Both the position numbers and the translations under genes were made by a program. Of a stretch of DNA of 59,909 nt, positions 24,953 to 32,580 are shown in pieces. The stretch is from NCBI GenBank assembly GCA_019428905.1, contig JAHYJN010000013.1:1-59909 (forward strand), read 5' to 3'. The stretch is from Candidatus Brevefilum sp. Lineage in GTDB: Bacteria > Chloroflexota > Anaerolineae > Anaerolineales > Anaerolineaceae. The notes under the pieces are model-generated. The model ran no database searches. It was not told the DNA's origin and saw nothing but the letters and a program-made list of their open reading frames with translations. The number at the start of each line of letters is the position of its first letter. Position 1 is the first letter of the stretch.

Positions 24953-26737
24953 TTACTCAATCGCCATTTGCATCCGGATATCATCCGGCGGAATTCTCAT
25001 CAATACAACCAGTTGTTCGACCACATCCCGGAAAACGGGCGCAGCAACCTCTGAACCCCAGGGGGAGATGGTCGGCTTCTCAATCCACACATAAACGACA
25101 AATTGGGGATCATCTGTCGGTCCCCAACCAACAAATGAGGCGTTGGTTAGGCTGCTGGTGTAGCCCAGCTCGGTCGGGATGTCACCCGTTCCTGTCTTTC
25201 CAGAGACTCGGTAACCCTCAACCAGTGCGACGGACGCCTCTTCTTCGAGGGAATAGGCGAGCATCTCGGTGATATCCCGGGCAGTCTGGGCTGAAATCGG
25301 GGTATTGATTACTTGCGGAGTGACATTGTATTGTTGGCCCTTGTCCACCACGCTGCGAACAACGTGGGGCGTCATCATCTTGCCATCGTTAGCAATAGCC
25401 GAGATGGCGGTCACCATCTGGATTGGCGTGACTGCAATGCCCTGTCCGAAGGAGTTGGTGGCTAAATCCAGGCTCATCCATTGGTTGTTTTCTGGTAAAC
25501 GCAGTGGAAAATTCGCTTCACTGGCCAGGTCGATCCCGGTGCTGCGTCCGAAACCAAAAGCCTGTAAATATTCGTAAAACAGGTCTTCACCTAACAGGTC
25601 GATGGCGACATAAGCCAAGCACACATTGAGCGAGTGCTGCATACAGCCAGTCATGTCCTGCACACCCCAGGCGCCGTAATTCCAGTTATAAATCGGCCAA
25701 CTGTTGGCAACCCAGTAAACGCCAGAGGTGTCGTTGTAGGTTGTGTCCAGTTCTGCAGCACCGCTATCCAGGGCTGCTGCCATCGTAATGACCTTAAAAA
25801 CTGAGCCCGGTTCGTATGCGGTCCCCACAGCCCGATTATAGGGCGTGATGCCTGGGAAAGTCTCTTGATATTTCCAGTACTGGTTAGGGTTGAAGAACGG
25901 TGTGCTGGCCATACCAAGAATCTCACCGGATTTAGGGTCAGCGACAATAATTGTTCCGCCCTCACCCCCGGACCATGCCAGGGCTTGATCAAGGGTTTCT
26001 TCAAGCATAGATTGGATATCACGATCGATCGTCAGGACCAAGCTGGCGCCCGGCTCGATATCTGGCAAAGCTTCAACCAGGTAGGGGTCATTTGGTAGGA
26101 AAACGGTTTGCGGTTTACCAGTCAGTAAGCGGTTATAGGCTTCTTCCACACCAAAGACGCCTTGGGCATTCTCGCGCGAGAAATAATTGTAAAATCCCAG
26201 CACATTTGCCCCCAAGGTTCCCTCAGGGTATACGCGCTGCTGCATTGGCGTCCACACTAAACCCGAAAGGCTGGGTTTGATAGACTTGGTTTCCAACCGT
26301 CGATTGGCATAGTTTTCCTTTAACAGCTCGAGTTCTTCAACCTTTTCCTTACTGACAAAACTTGAGAGCACATAGTAGCGATTTTCGTCGGCGCGCTTTT
26401 CCGTGCTGGCCATGGCAAAGACATCCAGGTAATCTAACTCTTCAAGCAGGGTTGAAGCTGCAAAGGCGATTGTTTCTGGGTCGACAACGTTTTTGAGGTC
26501 AATCCCGACTTCGTATCCAATCTGGTTGGTGGCCAGGATGTTGCCTTTACGATCGTAAATCGTGCCGCGTGGGGGATAGATGGTCTTCCTGACGCCCTGG
26601 TAATCCTCTGATTTGGCGATCAAGTCTTGCGCAAAGGGTGTGTAGTTGATGCGGACCATTTGAATGATGATTCCTGCGCCCAATAGACTGCAAATCAAGG
26701 CAATGATGAGATAACGGAAATAGAATGGGTTTTTCAT
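24953..26737 (-). CDS. ftsI: class B penicillin-binding protein (FtsI/PBP2-type transpeptidase)
   Basis: 594 aa. A short cytoplasmic start and one TM helix (about 8-30) are followed by a PBP dimerisation domain and a transpeptidase domain. Active-site motifs are SVFK (about residues 310-313, in AYEPGSVFKVITM), SLN (in CMQHSLNVCLAY) and KTGTGD (about 510). No PASTA domains are present at the C-terminus. It cross-links septal peptidoglycan together with FtsW. It starts in an ATGA overlap with the FtsL-like gene. Septal rather than elongation role is inferred from position. Confidence 0.93.
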   Translation of the reverse strand: MKNPFYFRYLIIALICSLLGAGIIIQMVRINYTPFAQDLIAKSEDYQGVRKTIYPPRGTIYDRKGNILATNQIGYEVGIDLKNVVDPETIAFAASTLLEELDYLDVFAMASTEKRADENRYYVLSSFVSKEKVEELELLKENYANRRLETKSIKPSLSGLVWTPMQQRVYPEGTLGANVLGFYNYFSRENAQGVFGVEEAYNRLLTGKPQTVFLPNDPYLVEALPDIEPGASLVLTIDRDIQSMLEETLDQALAWSGGEGGTIIVADPKSGEILGMASTPFFNPNQYWKYQETFPGITPYNRAVGTAYEPGSVFKVITMAAALDSGAAELDTTYNDTSGVYWVANSWPIYNWNYGAWGVQDMTGCMQHSLNVCLAYVAIDLLGEDLFYEYLQAFGFGRSTGIDLASEANFPLRLPENNQWMSLDLATNSFGQGIAVTPIQMVTAISAIANDGKMMTPHVVRSVVDKGQQYNVTPQVINTPISAQTARDITEMLAYSLEEEASVALVEGYRVSGKTGTGDIPTELGYTSSLTNASFVGWGPTDDPQFVVYVWIEKPTISPWGSEVAAPVFRDVVEQLVVLMRIPPDDIRMQMAIE

Positions 26738-27219
26738 GGTGTCATCTCTTCTACTGGCTGGAGGTTGAGCGCAGGGGTCTGCCAGATGTTTTGTACCAAC
26801 CAGTCCCAGAGCGATGTCCGATAAGAGGACAGGACTGAGGGGGACTCAACGATGATGTTGACCCTGGGTGGTGCGAGGACAAGATCTGCTTGTGGGTTGT
26901 AACCAGGAATCTCGAGATAGACCGCCTGATGCGGGTCCAGGGGGACATATCCTAAGGCTTGAGCCCTGCTTTTCATCCGGTCGACAGACCGGGCAGCGGC
27001 GAGATCGGAGGTCAGTTCGGCGATCTCATTATTGATGTTTGTGATTTGCCTTTCAAGGGATTGGATCTTGCGCCCCGAAGCTGCAGCCTGGGCGCTGACG
27101 CTCAGGTAAACGCCGGTGATCGAAGCGATCAGAACCAACCCAAGCAAAAATAAACCAATCCATTGAATCTGGATTCGCCAAGGGGCTTGCTTATAGGCTT
27201 GCAGTATCCGGTTCTTCAT
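26734..27219 (-). CDS. FtsL-like division protein (septum formation initiator type)
   Basis: 161 aa from the ATG at 27219 (AAGG SD); an upstream extension overlaps rsmH. One TM helix (about 20-42) follows a short basic tail, then an extracellular coiled coil (SGRKIQSLERQITNINNEIA onward) with heptad spacing, and MKSRAQALGYVPLDPHQAV. That last pattern (A..LG...) is common to FtsL and DivIC/FtsB proteins. A tail of about 50 residues is longer than in E. coli FtsL. Position between rsmH and the PBP gene is the classic ftsL site. FtsL and FtsB are hard to tell apart by sequence, so I leave the symbol empty. Confidence 0.8.
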   Translation of the reverse strand: MKNRILQAYKQAPWRIQIQWIGLFLLGLVLIASITGVYLSVSAQAAASGRKIQSLERQITNINNEIAELTSDLAAARSVDRMKSRAQALGYVPLDPHQAVYLEIPGYNPQADLVLAPPRVNIIVESPSVLSSYRTSLWDWLVQNIWQTPALNLQPVEEMTP

Positions 27220-27238
27220 GTCGTTTACCTTGCAATAA

Positions 27239-28216
27239 TCATGCCTTTTCAATCTTTTCAGCCACGCGTAGGCGTGCACTGCGGGCACGTGGGTTGGCCT
27301 GGATTTCTTCTTGACCAGGCCGGATCGGTTTTTTGGTCAACAACTTCAAAGAGGCTGAATGACCACAGGTACAAATGGGCTGCTCTGGTGGGCAAATGCA
27401 ATCCTTGCTTTCTGTCTTGAAGAAGGATTTGACGATTCGATCTTCCAGCGAATGGAAACTGATCACGGCAATCCGACCATGTGGAGCGAGGCATTTGGCC
27501 AGCTCAGGGAGGGCGCTGGCAAGGGCTTCCAACTCCTGGTTAGCGGCAATCCTCAGCGCCTGGAAGGTACGAGTTGCTGGATGGATGGGCGATGAATAAA
27601 AAGGAACAGCCTTCTGGATCAGCGCCGCCAGTGCCTGGGTGGTGTAAATGGGTCTTGCTGCGACAATTGCCCCAGCAATCCGCCTGGCAAAGCGCTCCTC
27701 ACCGTACTCACGCAGGATTTGCGCAAGGGCTTCTTCACTCAGGGTGTTAACCAGGTCGGCAGCAGAAGTGCCTGAGTTCTGATCAAAGCGCATATCGAGG
27801 GGACCTTCTTCTTTAAAGGAGAAGCCCCGACCTGGCCGATCGATCTGCATTGAAGACACACCCAGATCGAGCAGGATGCCATCTACATTTGGCCAACCGA
27901 TATTTTGGAGGATGTCTGGCGCAAGCAGATAAGACGACTGTATGATCACAACTCGGGCTTGATAGTCCAAGAGACGCTGGCGAGCGATTGCCAACGCCTC
28001 CGGGTCAAGGTCAAGGCCGAGCAACCTGCCTTGGGGCGCTGAAGCCAGTAATATGCCCTCAGCATGCCCACCAGCGCCGAGTGTGCCATCGAGATAATTT
28101 CTGCCACTGACCGGCGCCAAAGCATCCAGGACTTCATGGTAAAGTACTGGTTGGTGGGGAGAACGATCACCGGGGCCGCCGGTGATGGTGCCCCCACCCG
28201 TGTCTGAACCGTTCAT
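27239..28216 (-). CDS. rsmH: 16S rRNA (cytosine-1402-N4)-methyltransferase
   Basis: 325 aa (formerly MraW). SAM-binding Rossmann fold with PHQPVLYHEVLDAL, YLDGTLGAGGHAEGIL (motif I), LGLDLDPEALAIA, DGILLDLGVSSMQID, GFSFKEEGPLDMRFD, FQALRIAANQELEAL and AVISFHSLEDRIVK. It methylates N4 of C1402 in the decoding centre. ATGA overlap with the mraZ stop shows coupled translation. Second gene of the cluster, as in most bacteria. Confidence 0.97.
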   Translation of the reverse strand: MNGSDTGGGTITGGPGDRSPHQPVLYHEVLDALAPVSGRNYLDGTLGAGGHAEGILLASAPQGRLLGLDLDPEALAIARQRLLDYQARVVIIQSSYLLAPDILQNIGWPNVDGILLDLGVSSMQIDRPGRGFSFKEEGPLDMRFDQNSGTSAADLVNTLSEEALAQILREYGEERFARRIAGAIVAARPIYTTQALAALIQKAVPFYSSPIHPATRTFQALRIAANQELEALASALPELAKCLAPHGRIAVISFHSLEDRIVKSFFKTESKDCICPPEQPICTCGHSASLKLLTKKPIRPGQEEIQANPRARSARLRVAEKIEKA

Positions 28217-28653
28217 AGCAGGGTTGTTAAATCCAGGGCACTAAAGCGCTGTTCATTCGCATCGATATCCTTGAGCGTCACTTGCTGAGCCTGCCATTTT
28301 TCTGGTTCCCAGATCTCAAAGTACTCGCCCATGCCGACCACCAGCACTGTTTCGTCGAGGGTTGCAGCCTCTCGCAGGAAGCCGGGAAGAAGGATCCGGC
28401 CGGCATTATCGAATTTAATCAGCTTCGCATTGGAAAAAATTAACCTGCGAAGCAAGCGACTGTTTGATGCCAAAAAGCTGATTGACCGCACCTGTTCAGC
28501 TAATTTCTCAAACAGCTGTGTGGAAAAGGCCTGTAGATTACCATCAAATCCCTGAGTCACATAGACCGCATCACCCAGCTGCTCTCGATATTCCGAGGGG
28601 ATGGTGATCCGGCCTTTTTCATCGATGGTATGATCGTACTGACCAAGGAACAT
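28213..28653 (-). CDS. mraZ: transcriptional regulator MraZ
   Basis: 146 aa, two MraZ/AbrB-type DNA-binding repeats: KGRITIPSEYREQLGD in the first half and AGRILLPGFLREAATLDETV in the second. MraZ forms ring-shaped oligomers and represses the dcw promoter by binding direct repeats just upstream of its own gene. Those repeats are present here (28701-28735). SD is AAGGAG, 10 bases before the ATG. First gene of the cluster. Confidence 0.97.
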   Translation of the reverse strand: MFLGQYDHTIDEKGRITIPSEYREQLGDAVYVTQGFDGNLQAFSTQLFEKLAEQVRSISFLASNSRLLRRLIFSNAKLIKFDNAGRILLPGFLREAATLDETVLVVGMGEYFEIWEPEKWQAQQVTLKDIDANEQRFSALDLTTLL

Positions 28654-28681
28654 TTGTTCTACCGCTCCTTATACCTATGGC

Positions 28682-28700
28682 GCGCCGGGGAAACCGGCGC
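28682..28700 (-). promoter_or_regulatory. GC hairpin in the mraZ leader
   Basis: Perfect 7-bp stem GCGCCGG / CCGGCGC with a 5-base loop, between the MraZ box and the mraZ SD. No U-tract follows, so it is not a terminator; it may stabilise the mRNA 5' end or expose the SD. Confidence 0.5.
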
Positions 28701-28735
28701 TCCACTTCGTCCCACAATTCTCCACTTTTAACCAC
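28701..28735 (-). promoter_or_regulatory. MraZ operator (four GTGG repeats, 10-bp period)
   Basis: On the coding strand GTGG occurs four times at exactly 10-bp steps (complement CCAC at 28702, 28712, 28722, 28732), i.e. GTGGT-N5-GTGGA-N5-GTGGG-N5-GTGGA. This matches the known MraZ box architecture of TGGG-like repeats separated by about one helical turn. It begins 10 bases downstream of the -10 element, overlapping the start of transcription, as expected for a repressor site. Confidence 0.85.
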
Positions 28736-28745
28736 TAGTGCTTTC

Positions 28746-28774
28746 AGTATAGCGGAAATATGTAATTAAATCAA
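28746..28774 (-). promoter_or_regulatory. main dcw promoter (sigma-70 type)
   Basis: Minus strand TTGATT, 17-base spacer, TATACT (-35 at 28769-28774, -10 at 28746-28751). Near-consensus with ideal spacing, directly upstream of the MraZ repeats and about 95 bases before mraZ. Confidence 0.8.
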
Positions 28775-28884
28775 GGGGAAATGAGAAGATGTTTAATATT
28801 TGGTCAATTTCATTGGTGAAGTCGGTAAGAGGGGGTTGAGTGATAAGAATAATGGTCTTTCATGGCCTGTTCTTCAGTGCTGCT

Positions 28885-28908
28885 ATTATACCTTAACCCG
28901 GAAGGGTT
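28885..28908 (-). promoter_or_regulatory. possible second distal dcw promoter element with a dyad
   Basis: A consensus TATAAT (28885-28890, minus) is preceded by a dyad AACCC-GGAA-GGGTT (28895-28908) in the place of the spacer. No good -35 is seen. The rest of 28775-28980 shows nothing else; the 28654-29039 gap is the divergent control region of mraZ and padR. Confidence 0.3.
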
Positions 28909-28980
28909 CACAGAAAGCTAGCAAAAGGCATCTTTTTCAAACGCTAATGTATTTCTTGTGGTAATCTATAAAATATACTA

Positions 28981-29009
28981 TTTACAAATATAGAATACCA
29001 TGCTATAAT
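28981..29009 (+). promoter_or_regulatory. padR promoter (sigma-70 type)
   Basis: TTTACA (28981-28986), 17-base spacer, TATAAT (29004-29009), 30 bases before the padR ATG. An imperfect inverted repeat (CTAT...ATAG, 28977-28992) overlaps the -35, a plausible autoregulator site. Confidence 0.7.
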
Positions 29010-29039
29010 ATCCTCATTCTGAAAAAGGTAGGTGTAGCT

Positions 29040-29435
29040 ATGCCGAGACATAAAAGAGGTTGGGCGATCAAAGAAGGTCATCACCGTGAAAAGCGGCGCA
29101 CGCCATTAACGGTAGCCCTAATTGAACCTGCGCTATTGATTTTGATCAAAGAACGCGCCCGTCACGGGTATGCACTGCACAGCGCATTGGAGGATTTAGG
29201 CATTGCACCGATTCACCCATCCGTGGTGTATCGCACATTACGACAGATGGAAACCCTGGAATGGATTGAAGCCGTGTGGGACACGGACAATGAGCAGGGA
29301 CCACCTCGGAAGATATTCAGCCTGACCGAGGATGGAAGGGCTGCATACCAAACCTGGCAGGATGAATTGGTTAAAGCTCAAGAAAGTATTCAGCGGATGC
29401 TGGATTACAAGAGCGAAGTAGGTGAAGGAGTATAA
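29040..29435 (+). CDS. PadR-family transcriptional regulator
   Basis: 131 aa. Winged helix-turn-helix of the PadR type: ALLILIKERARHGYALHSAL (helices 1-2), HPSVVYRTLRQMETLEWI (recognition helix) and PRKIFSLTEDGRAAYQTW (wing and dimer helix). The C-terminal dimer domain is very short, as in the small PadR class. A basic, His-containing N-tail (WAIKEGHHREKRR) precedes the fold. Small PadR proteins usually repress a neighbouring gene and respond to a ligand. The only co-oriented partner is the histidine-rich gene overlapping its 3' end, so that gene is the likely target. Confidence 0.9.
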   Translation: MPRHKRGWAIKEGHHREKRRTPLTVALIEPALLILIKERARHGYALHSALEDLGIAPIHPSVVYRTLRQMETLEWIEAVWDTDNEQGPPRKIFSLTEDGRAAYQTWQDELVKAQESIQRMLDYKSEVGEGV

Positions 29436-29958
29436 ATTTAGAGATATGGACGATAGAAAAACTGGTTATGTGGACGAAAGGAAAAAGCAGTGTATGGATA
29501 ATAAGAAAAAAGTGGATCTGTATGAAAGGAGAAAGGATTATATGAGAGAAATGAAAAAAGGACGAAGGATGATGGGGTTTAGACCGGAAGAAGAAAGACA
29601 CAAGGCCTTTGAGCAAGGACGATCCGAGCCAGGCTATGCCCATCACCATGCCTATCACCATGCCTATCACCATGCCCACCACCGATTTCAGCAGCAGCCC
29701 GCGGATCACCGCAGCGGCTGTGGGCTAACGGATCACAGTGGACCTCGGGCCAGGGACATAGGACAGCGACCACATTGGCACTATGATTTTGGTAGGCGAC
29801 CAACGCATTCCATTTTGCGGGAAAAGCAACACTTGGAACGACTTGTCTATGCGTTACAGCGCAGACTGCGGAAAATTAACCGCCAATTGGAGAGTCGCAT
29901 GGAAGATCGTTGTGGCGCGAGGATGGGATATAATTACAGGGAGGCAAGCAGGTTTTAG
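29422..29958 (+). CDS. histidine-rich hypothetical protein, coupled to padR
   Basis: 178 aa if the GTG at 29422 is used; the ATG at 29446 (170 aa) and later ATGs with good SDs are possible. The first 55 residues are extremely Lys/Arg/Asp/Glu-rich, then comes a histidine cluster YAHHHAYHHAYHHAHH, a second Gly/His/Arg region, and a C-terminal helical stretch LREKQHLERLVYALQRRLRK with coiled-coil spacing. No signal peptide and no known domain recognised. The His cluster suggests metal binding and the charged ends suggest nucleic acid or self-association; both are inference. The gene starts inside padR, so it is translationally coupled to it. Confidence 0.65.
   Translation: MKEYKFRDMDDRKTGYVDERKKQCMDNKKKVDLYERRKDYMREMKKGRRMMGFRPEEERHKAFEQGRSEPGYAHHHAYHHAYHHAHHRFQQQPADHRSGCGLTDHSGPRARDIGQRPHWHYDFGRRPTHSILREKQHLERLVYALQRRLRKINRQLESRMEDRCGARMGYNYREASRF
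29642..29677 (+). repeat. 12-bp tandem repeat coding for the His cluster
   Basis: Three in-frame copies of ATCACCATGCCT (the last ends in C). Each encodes an HHAY-type unit, so the His cluster can grow or shrink by slippage without breaking the frame. Confidence 0.8.
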
Positions 29959-30092
29959 CCTTCCTTCTTATTGAATTTGGATAACAAAGTGGGTGGGGAT
30001 GAGATTTAGCCTCACCAGTGGTTTAATCTAAAGGTTTTCGGTTCTCTGATGTTCGGAGGGTGGTATTTGTTAAGTCAAAATGGAAATTCCAG

Positions 30093-30121
30093 TTGACTTT
30101 CACCTTACGAGCGATTATAAT
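30093..30121 (+). promoter_or_regulatory. rplU-rpmA promoter (sigma-70 type)
   Basis: TTGACT (30093-30098), 17-base spacer, TATAAT (30116-30121): the best promoter match in the window, fitting strong ribosomal protein expression. Confidence 0.8.
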
Positions 30122-30133
30122 ATTGTGACCTTG

Positions 30134-30158
30134 CCCCGGCAGGACGTTTATGCTGGGG
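30134..30158 (+). promoter_or_regulatory. stem-loop in the rplU leader
   Basis: CCCCGGCA (30134-30141) pairs with TGCTGGGG (30151-30158), 8 bp with one G-U and a 9-base loop, near the expected 5' end of the transcript. It is followed by about 80 bases with further short complementary blocks before the L21 start. Ribosomal protein operons often have such autoregulatory leaders; I cannot assign it to a known family. Confidence 0.45.
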
Positions 30159-30240
30159 TAAAATCTTGTAACCCCAACTTTCCCGATCCCTGGCGGTTGC
30201 ACGCAAGCGCGATCGGTTAAGTGAAGATTGGAGTAGAAAA

Positions 30241-30558
30241 ATGAAATTTGTAATTATTGAACAAGGCGGCAAACAGTACCGTGCTGCTGAAGGCAAAACG
30301 GTCGAAGTTGATCGCCTGCCGAACGAGGTGGGAGAAACCATAACCCTGGAAGACGTCCTTCTCTCTGTTAATGATGGGAATGTCACCGTTGGCAAACCAT
30401 TGGTTGAAGGCGCTAAAGTCCAGGCAAAGGTTCTCGATCACTTCAAGGGTCGTAAGATCCTGGTCTTCAAGTATCGCCCGAAACAACGTTATCGGGTAAA
30501 AACCGGACACCGACAGCAGTACACACGCTTGCTGATCGAATCGATTGAATTGGAGTAA
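30241..30558 (+). CDS. rplU: 50S ribosomal protein L21
   Basis: 105 aa, normal length. Starts [18 protein letters not shown], with the L21 signature [19 protein letters not shown] (KxGHRQ motif) near the C-terminus. Binds 23S rRNA domain VI. First of three ribosomal genes; SD GGAG lies 7 bases before the ATG. Confidence 0.98.
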   Translation: MKFVIIEQGGKQYRAAEGKTVEVDRLPNEVGETITLEDVLLSVNDGNVTVGKPLVEGAKVQAKVLDHFKGRKILVFKYRPKQRYRVKTGHRQQYTRLLIESIELE

Positions 30559-30563
30559 TAATC

Positions 30564-30830
30564 ATGGCACATAAAAAAGGCGGCGGTTCTTCACGCAACA
30601 ATCGTGATAGCAAATCAAAGCGATTGGGCGTGAAAAAGTATGGTGGTGAATATGTCCTCAGCGGGAACATCCTGGTTCGTCAACGTGGAACGAGGGTTCA
30701 TCCTGGCTGGAATGTTGGCATGGGCAAGGATTACACTCTGTTTGCAACCACGGATGGTCTTGTACATTTTGAGACAATGCCTGGTGGTCGGAAAAAGGTG
30801 CATGTCGTTACCATCCCCGAGGAAGAATAA
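30564..30830 (+). CDS. rpmA: 50S ribosomal protein L27
   Basis: 88 aa. Starts [20 protein letters not shown] with the flexible glycine-rich N-tail that reaches the peptidyl transferase centre, then [20 protein letters not shown] and [20 protein letters not shown]. No N-terminal cleavage extension of the Firmicutes kind. It follows rplU by 5 bases. Confidence 0.98.
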   Translation: MAHKKGGGSSRNNRDSKSKRLGVKKYGGEYVLSGNILVRQRGTRVHPGWNVGMGKDYTLFATTDGLVHFETMPGGRKKVHVVTIPEEE

Positions 30831-30865
30831 CGTTTAAAGAAAGTTGAAAGGATCGTAACGAAATT

Positions 30866-31345
30866 ATGAAGAAAGATATCCATCCCCAATATTACCCCGA
30901 AGCAACAGTAATCTGTGGCTCCTGTGGCACAACCTGGACAACAGGTTCGACCGTAGCGGAGATCCGAACTGAAGTTTGCTCGCATTGTCATCCATTTTAC
31001 ACGGGTCAGCAGCAGCGAATCTTAGACCGTGAGGGTCAGGTTGATCGGTTCTACAAGCGTTTGCAGGTGCGCCAGGAATTCCTGGATGAACAGCAGGCGA
31101 AAGAAGAAGGAAAAGTCTCATTTGACCGTCCCATTGCTGATCTGAACCTTGGTACCCGCGTGGAAAACGTGCTGGTAGAAGCAGGCATGACAACCATTGG
31201 CGAGATTTTAGAGCGGCTTGAAGGCGGCGAACAGGCGATGCTGGGCATCAGCGGTTTTGGACGAAAATCGTTGATTGACCTTAAAAAGACCTTGCGCCAA
31301 ATGGGCTACAAAATCCCCGAAGCGGCTGAAGAAATCACCGTTTAA
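30866..31345 (+). CDS. rpmE: 50S ribosomal protein L31 fused to an alpha-CTD-like domain
   Basis: 159 aa, about twice the usual L31 length. Residues 1-65 are a zinc-type L31: MKKDIHPQYYPEATVICGSC, with CxxC at 17/20 and CxxC at 38/41 and CHPFYTGQQQRILDREGQVD. A helical, charged linker (about 66-90) follows. Residues about 91-150 match the C-terminal domain of RNA polymerase alpha: ADLNLGTRVENVLVEAGMTT then ISGFGRKSLIDLKKTL, equivalent to the alpha-CTD NLGKKSL helix-hairpin-helix. It is about half identical to the tail of the membrane protein at 282-1619. The reading frame is continuous and ends before a strong terminator. The tail's function is unknown. Confidence 0.93.
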   Translation: MKKDIHPQYYPEATVICGSCGTTWTTGSTVAEIRTEVCSHCHPFYTGQQQRILDREGQVDRFYKRLQVRQEFLDEQQAKEEGKVSFDRPIADLNLGTRVENVLVEAGMTTIGEILERLEGGEQAMLGISGFGRKSLIDLKKTLRQMGYKIPEAAEEITV

Positions 31346-31379
31346 ATTCACTCCAGATTTTAAAAATCCGGTAAACTTA

Positions 31380-31414
31380 ACAGGCAGATGAATTGTTCAT
31401 CTGCCTGTCCTTTT
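31380..31414 (+). terminator. intrinsic terminator after rpmE
   Basis: Perfect 13-bp stem ACAGGCAGATGAA / TTCATCTGCCTGT with a 3-base loop followed by CCTTTT. It separates the ribosomal genes from tdk. Confidence 0.85.
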
Positions 31415-31434
31415 ATATCCTTTAGGAGTTGTGT

Positions 31435-32007
31435 ATGAAACAACATGTTGGATCCGTGGAAGTGATTTGCGGTTCAATGTTTTGTGGGAAGACCGAAGAA
31501 TTAATCCGACGGTTGCGCCGCGCAAGGATCGCTAAACAGCATGTGCAGGTCTTCAAGCCGATCATCGACAATCGTTATAACCACGCCAAGGTCACCTCCC
31601 ATTCAGGCATTGATTTGGACGCTCAACCCGTTAAGGACTCCCAGGAGATCCTGCATGCTTTGACTAGTGAGACAACGGTCGTGGGCATTGATGAGGTGCA
31701 GTTCTTTGATGCGGGAATTGTCCAAGTGGTCGAAAAATTGGTTGCGTTCGGCGTGCGCGTGATTGTGACCGGTTTGGATACTGACTTTCGGGGCGAGCCG
31801 TTTGGCTGTATGCCTGAGTTGATGGCACGAGCAGAACGGGTGGATAAATTGCATGCCATCTGCATGGTGTGCGGCGAATCTGCCAGCCGAACCCAAAGGT
31901 TGGTCGATGGAAAACCCGCCCACTATAACGAACCGATCGTGGTGGTCGGCGCACAGGAAATGTATGAAGCGCGCTGTCGGGCGCATCACGAAGTCCCGAA
32001 GGATTGA
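31435..32007 (+). CDS. tdk: thymidine kinase
   Basis: 190 aa from the ATG at 31435 (AGGAG 6 bases upstream). Type II thymidine kinase: P-loop [22 protein letters not shown] (Walker B-like), lasso loop [12 protein letters not shown] and a structural zinc site from CMVCG and the C-terminal YEARCRAHH. It makes dTMP from thymidine in the cytoplasm. The following hpt gene starts 15 bases later. Confidence 0.96.
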   Translation: MKQHVGSVEVICGSMFCGKTEELIRRLRRARIAKQHVQVFKPIIDNRYNHAKVTSHSGIDLDAQPVKDSQEILHALTSETTVVGIDEVQFFDAGIVQVVEKLVAFGVRVIVTGLDTDFRGEPFGCMPELMARAERVDKLHAICMVCGESASRTQRLVDGKPAHYNEPIVVVGAQEMYEARCRAHHEVPKD

Positions 32008-32022
32008 TGTGAGAGGAGAATT

Positions 32023-32580
32023 ATGCAAGATTATCATTCTTTCTTAGCGGAAGTGTTGATCCCTGAAGAACAATTAAAGGCACGCATCCAGGAACTGGGT
32101 GAGGAGATCAGCCGGGATTACGCCGGGAAGCAGATCCTGGCAATCTGCATTTTGAGGGGTGGGGTGATGTTCTTAACCGATCTGATCCGCCATATCCAGC
32201 CTTTGGTGGCGATTGATTTCATGGGTGTATCTTCTTATGGGGTGGGATCACGCAGCTCGGACGGTCATGTGCGCATCACTTTGGACCTGACAACCAGCAT
32301 CGGTGGTAAACATGTTCTGATCGTTGAAGACATCATCGATAGTGGGAATACGTTGGCTTCCGTGATCGAGATGCTGCAAACCCGCCATCCAGCGAGCTTG
32401 GAGGTGTGCACCCTGTTGAACAAAGCTTCTCGACGCGAGGTGGATATCCCGATCAAGTATTGCGGGTTTGTGATCCCAGATAAATTTGTTTTCGGGTATG
32501 GACTGGACATGGATGAGTTTTACCGAAACTTACCTTTTATTGGTGTAGTGGACCTGGAAAAATATGAGGCCAAAGATTGA
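32023..32580 (+). CDS. hpt: hypoxanthine phosphoribosyltransferase
   Basis: 185 aa. Type I PRTase: AICILRGGVMFLTDLIRHI (PPi loop), DFMGVSSYGVGSRSS (flexible loop with SY), and the PRPP-binding motif HVLIVEDIIDSGNTLASV. The hood has KYCGFVIPDKFVFGYGLDMD, typical of HPRTs. It salvages hypoxanthine and guanine. Its end overlaps the next gene by 17 bases, so the two are coupled. Confidence 0.96.
   Translation: MQDYHSFLAEVLIPEEQLKARIQELGEEISRDYAGKQILAICILRGGVMFLTDLIRHIQPLVAIDFMGVSSYGVGSRSSDGHVRITLDLTTSIGGKHVLIVEDIIDSGNTLASVIEMLQTRHPASLEVCTLLNKASRREVDIPIKYCGFVIPDKFVFGYGLDMDEFYRNLPFIGVVDLEKYEAKD

Noticed and set aside
29371..29709. 112-codon minus-strand frame with membrane-like stretches opposite the His-rich gene
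   Set aside because: Its hydrophobic Phe/Ile/Leu runs are the complement of Lys/Glu and His codons; no SD.
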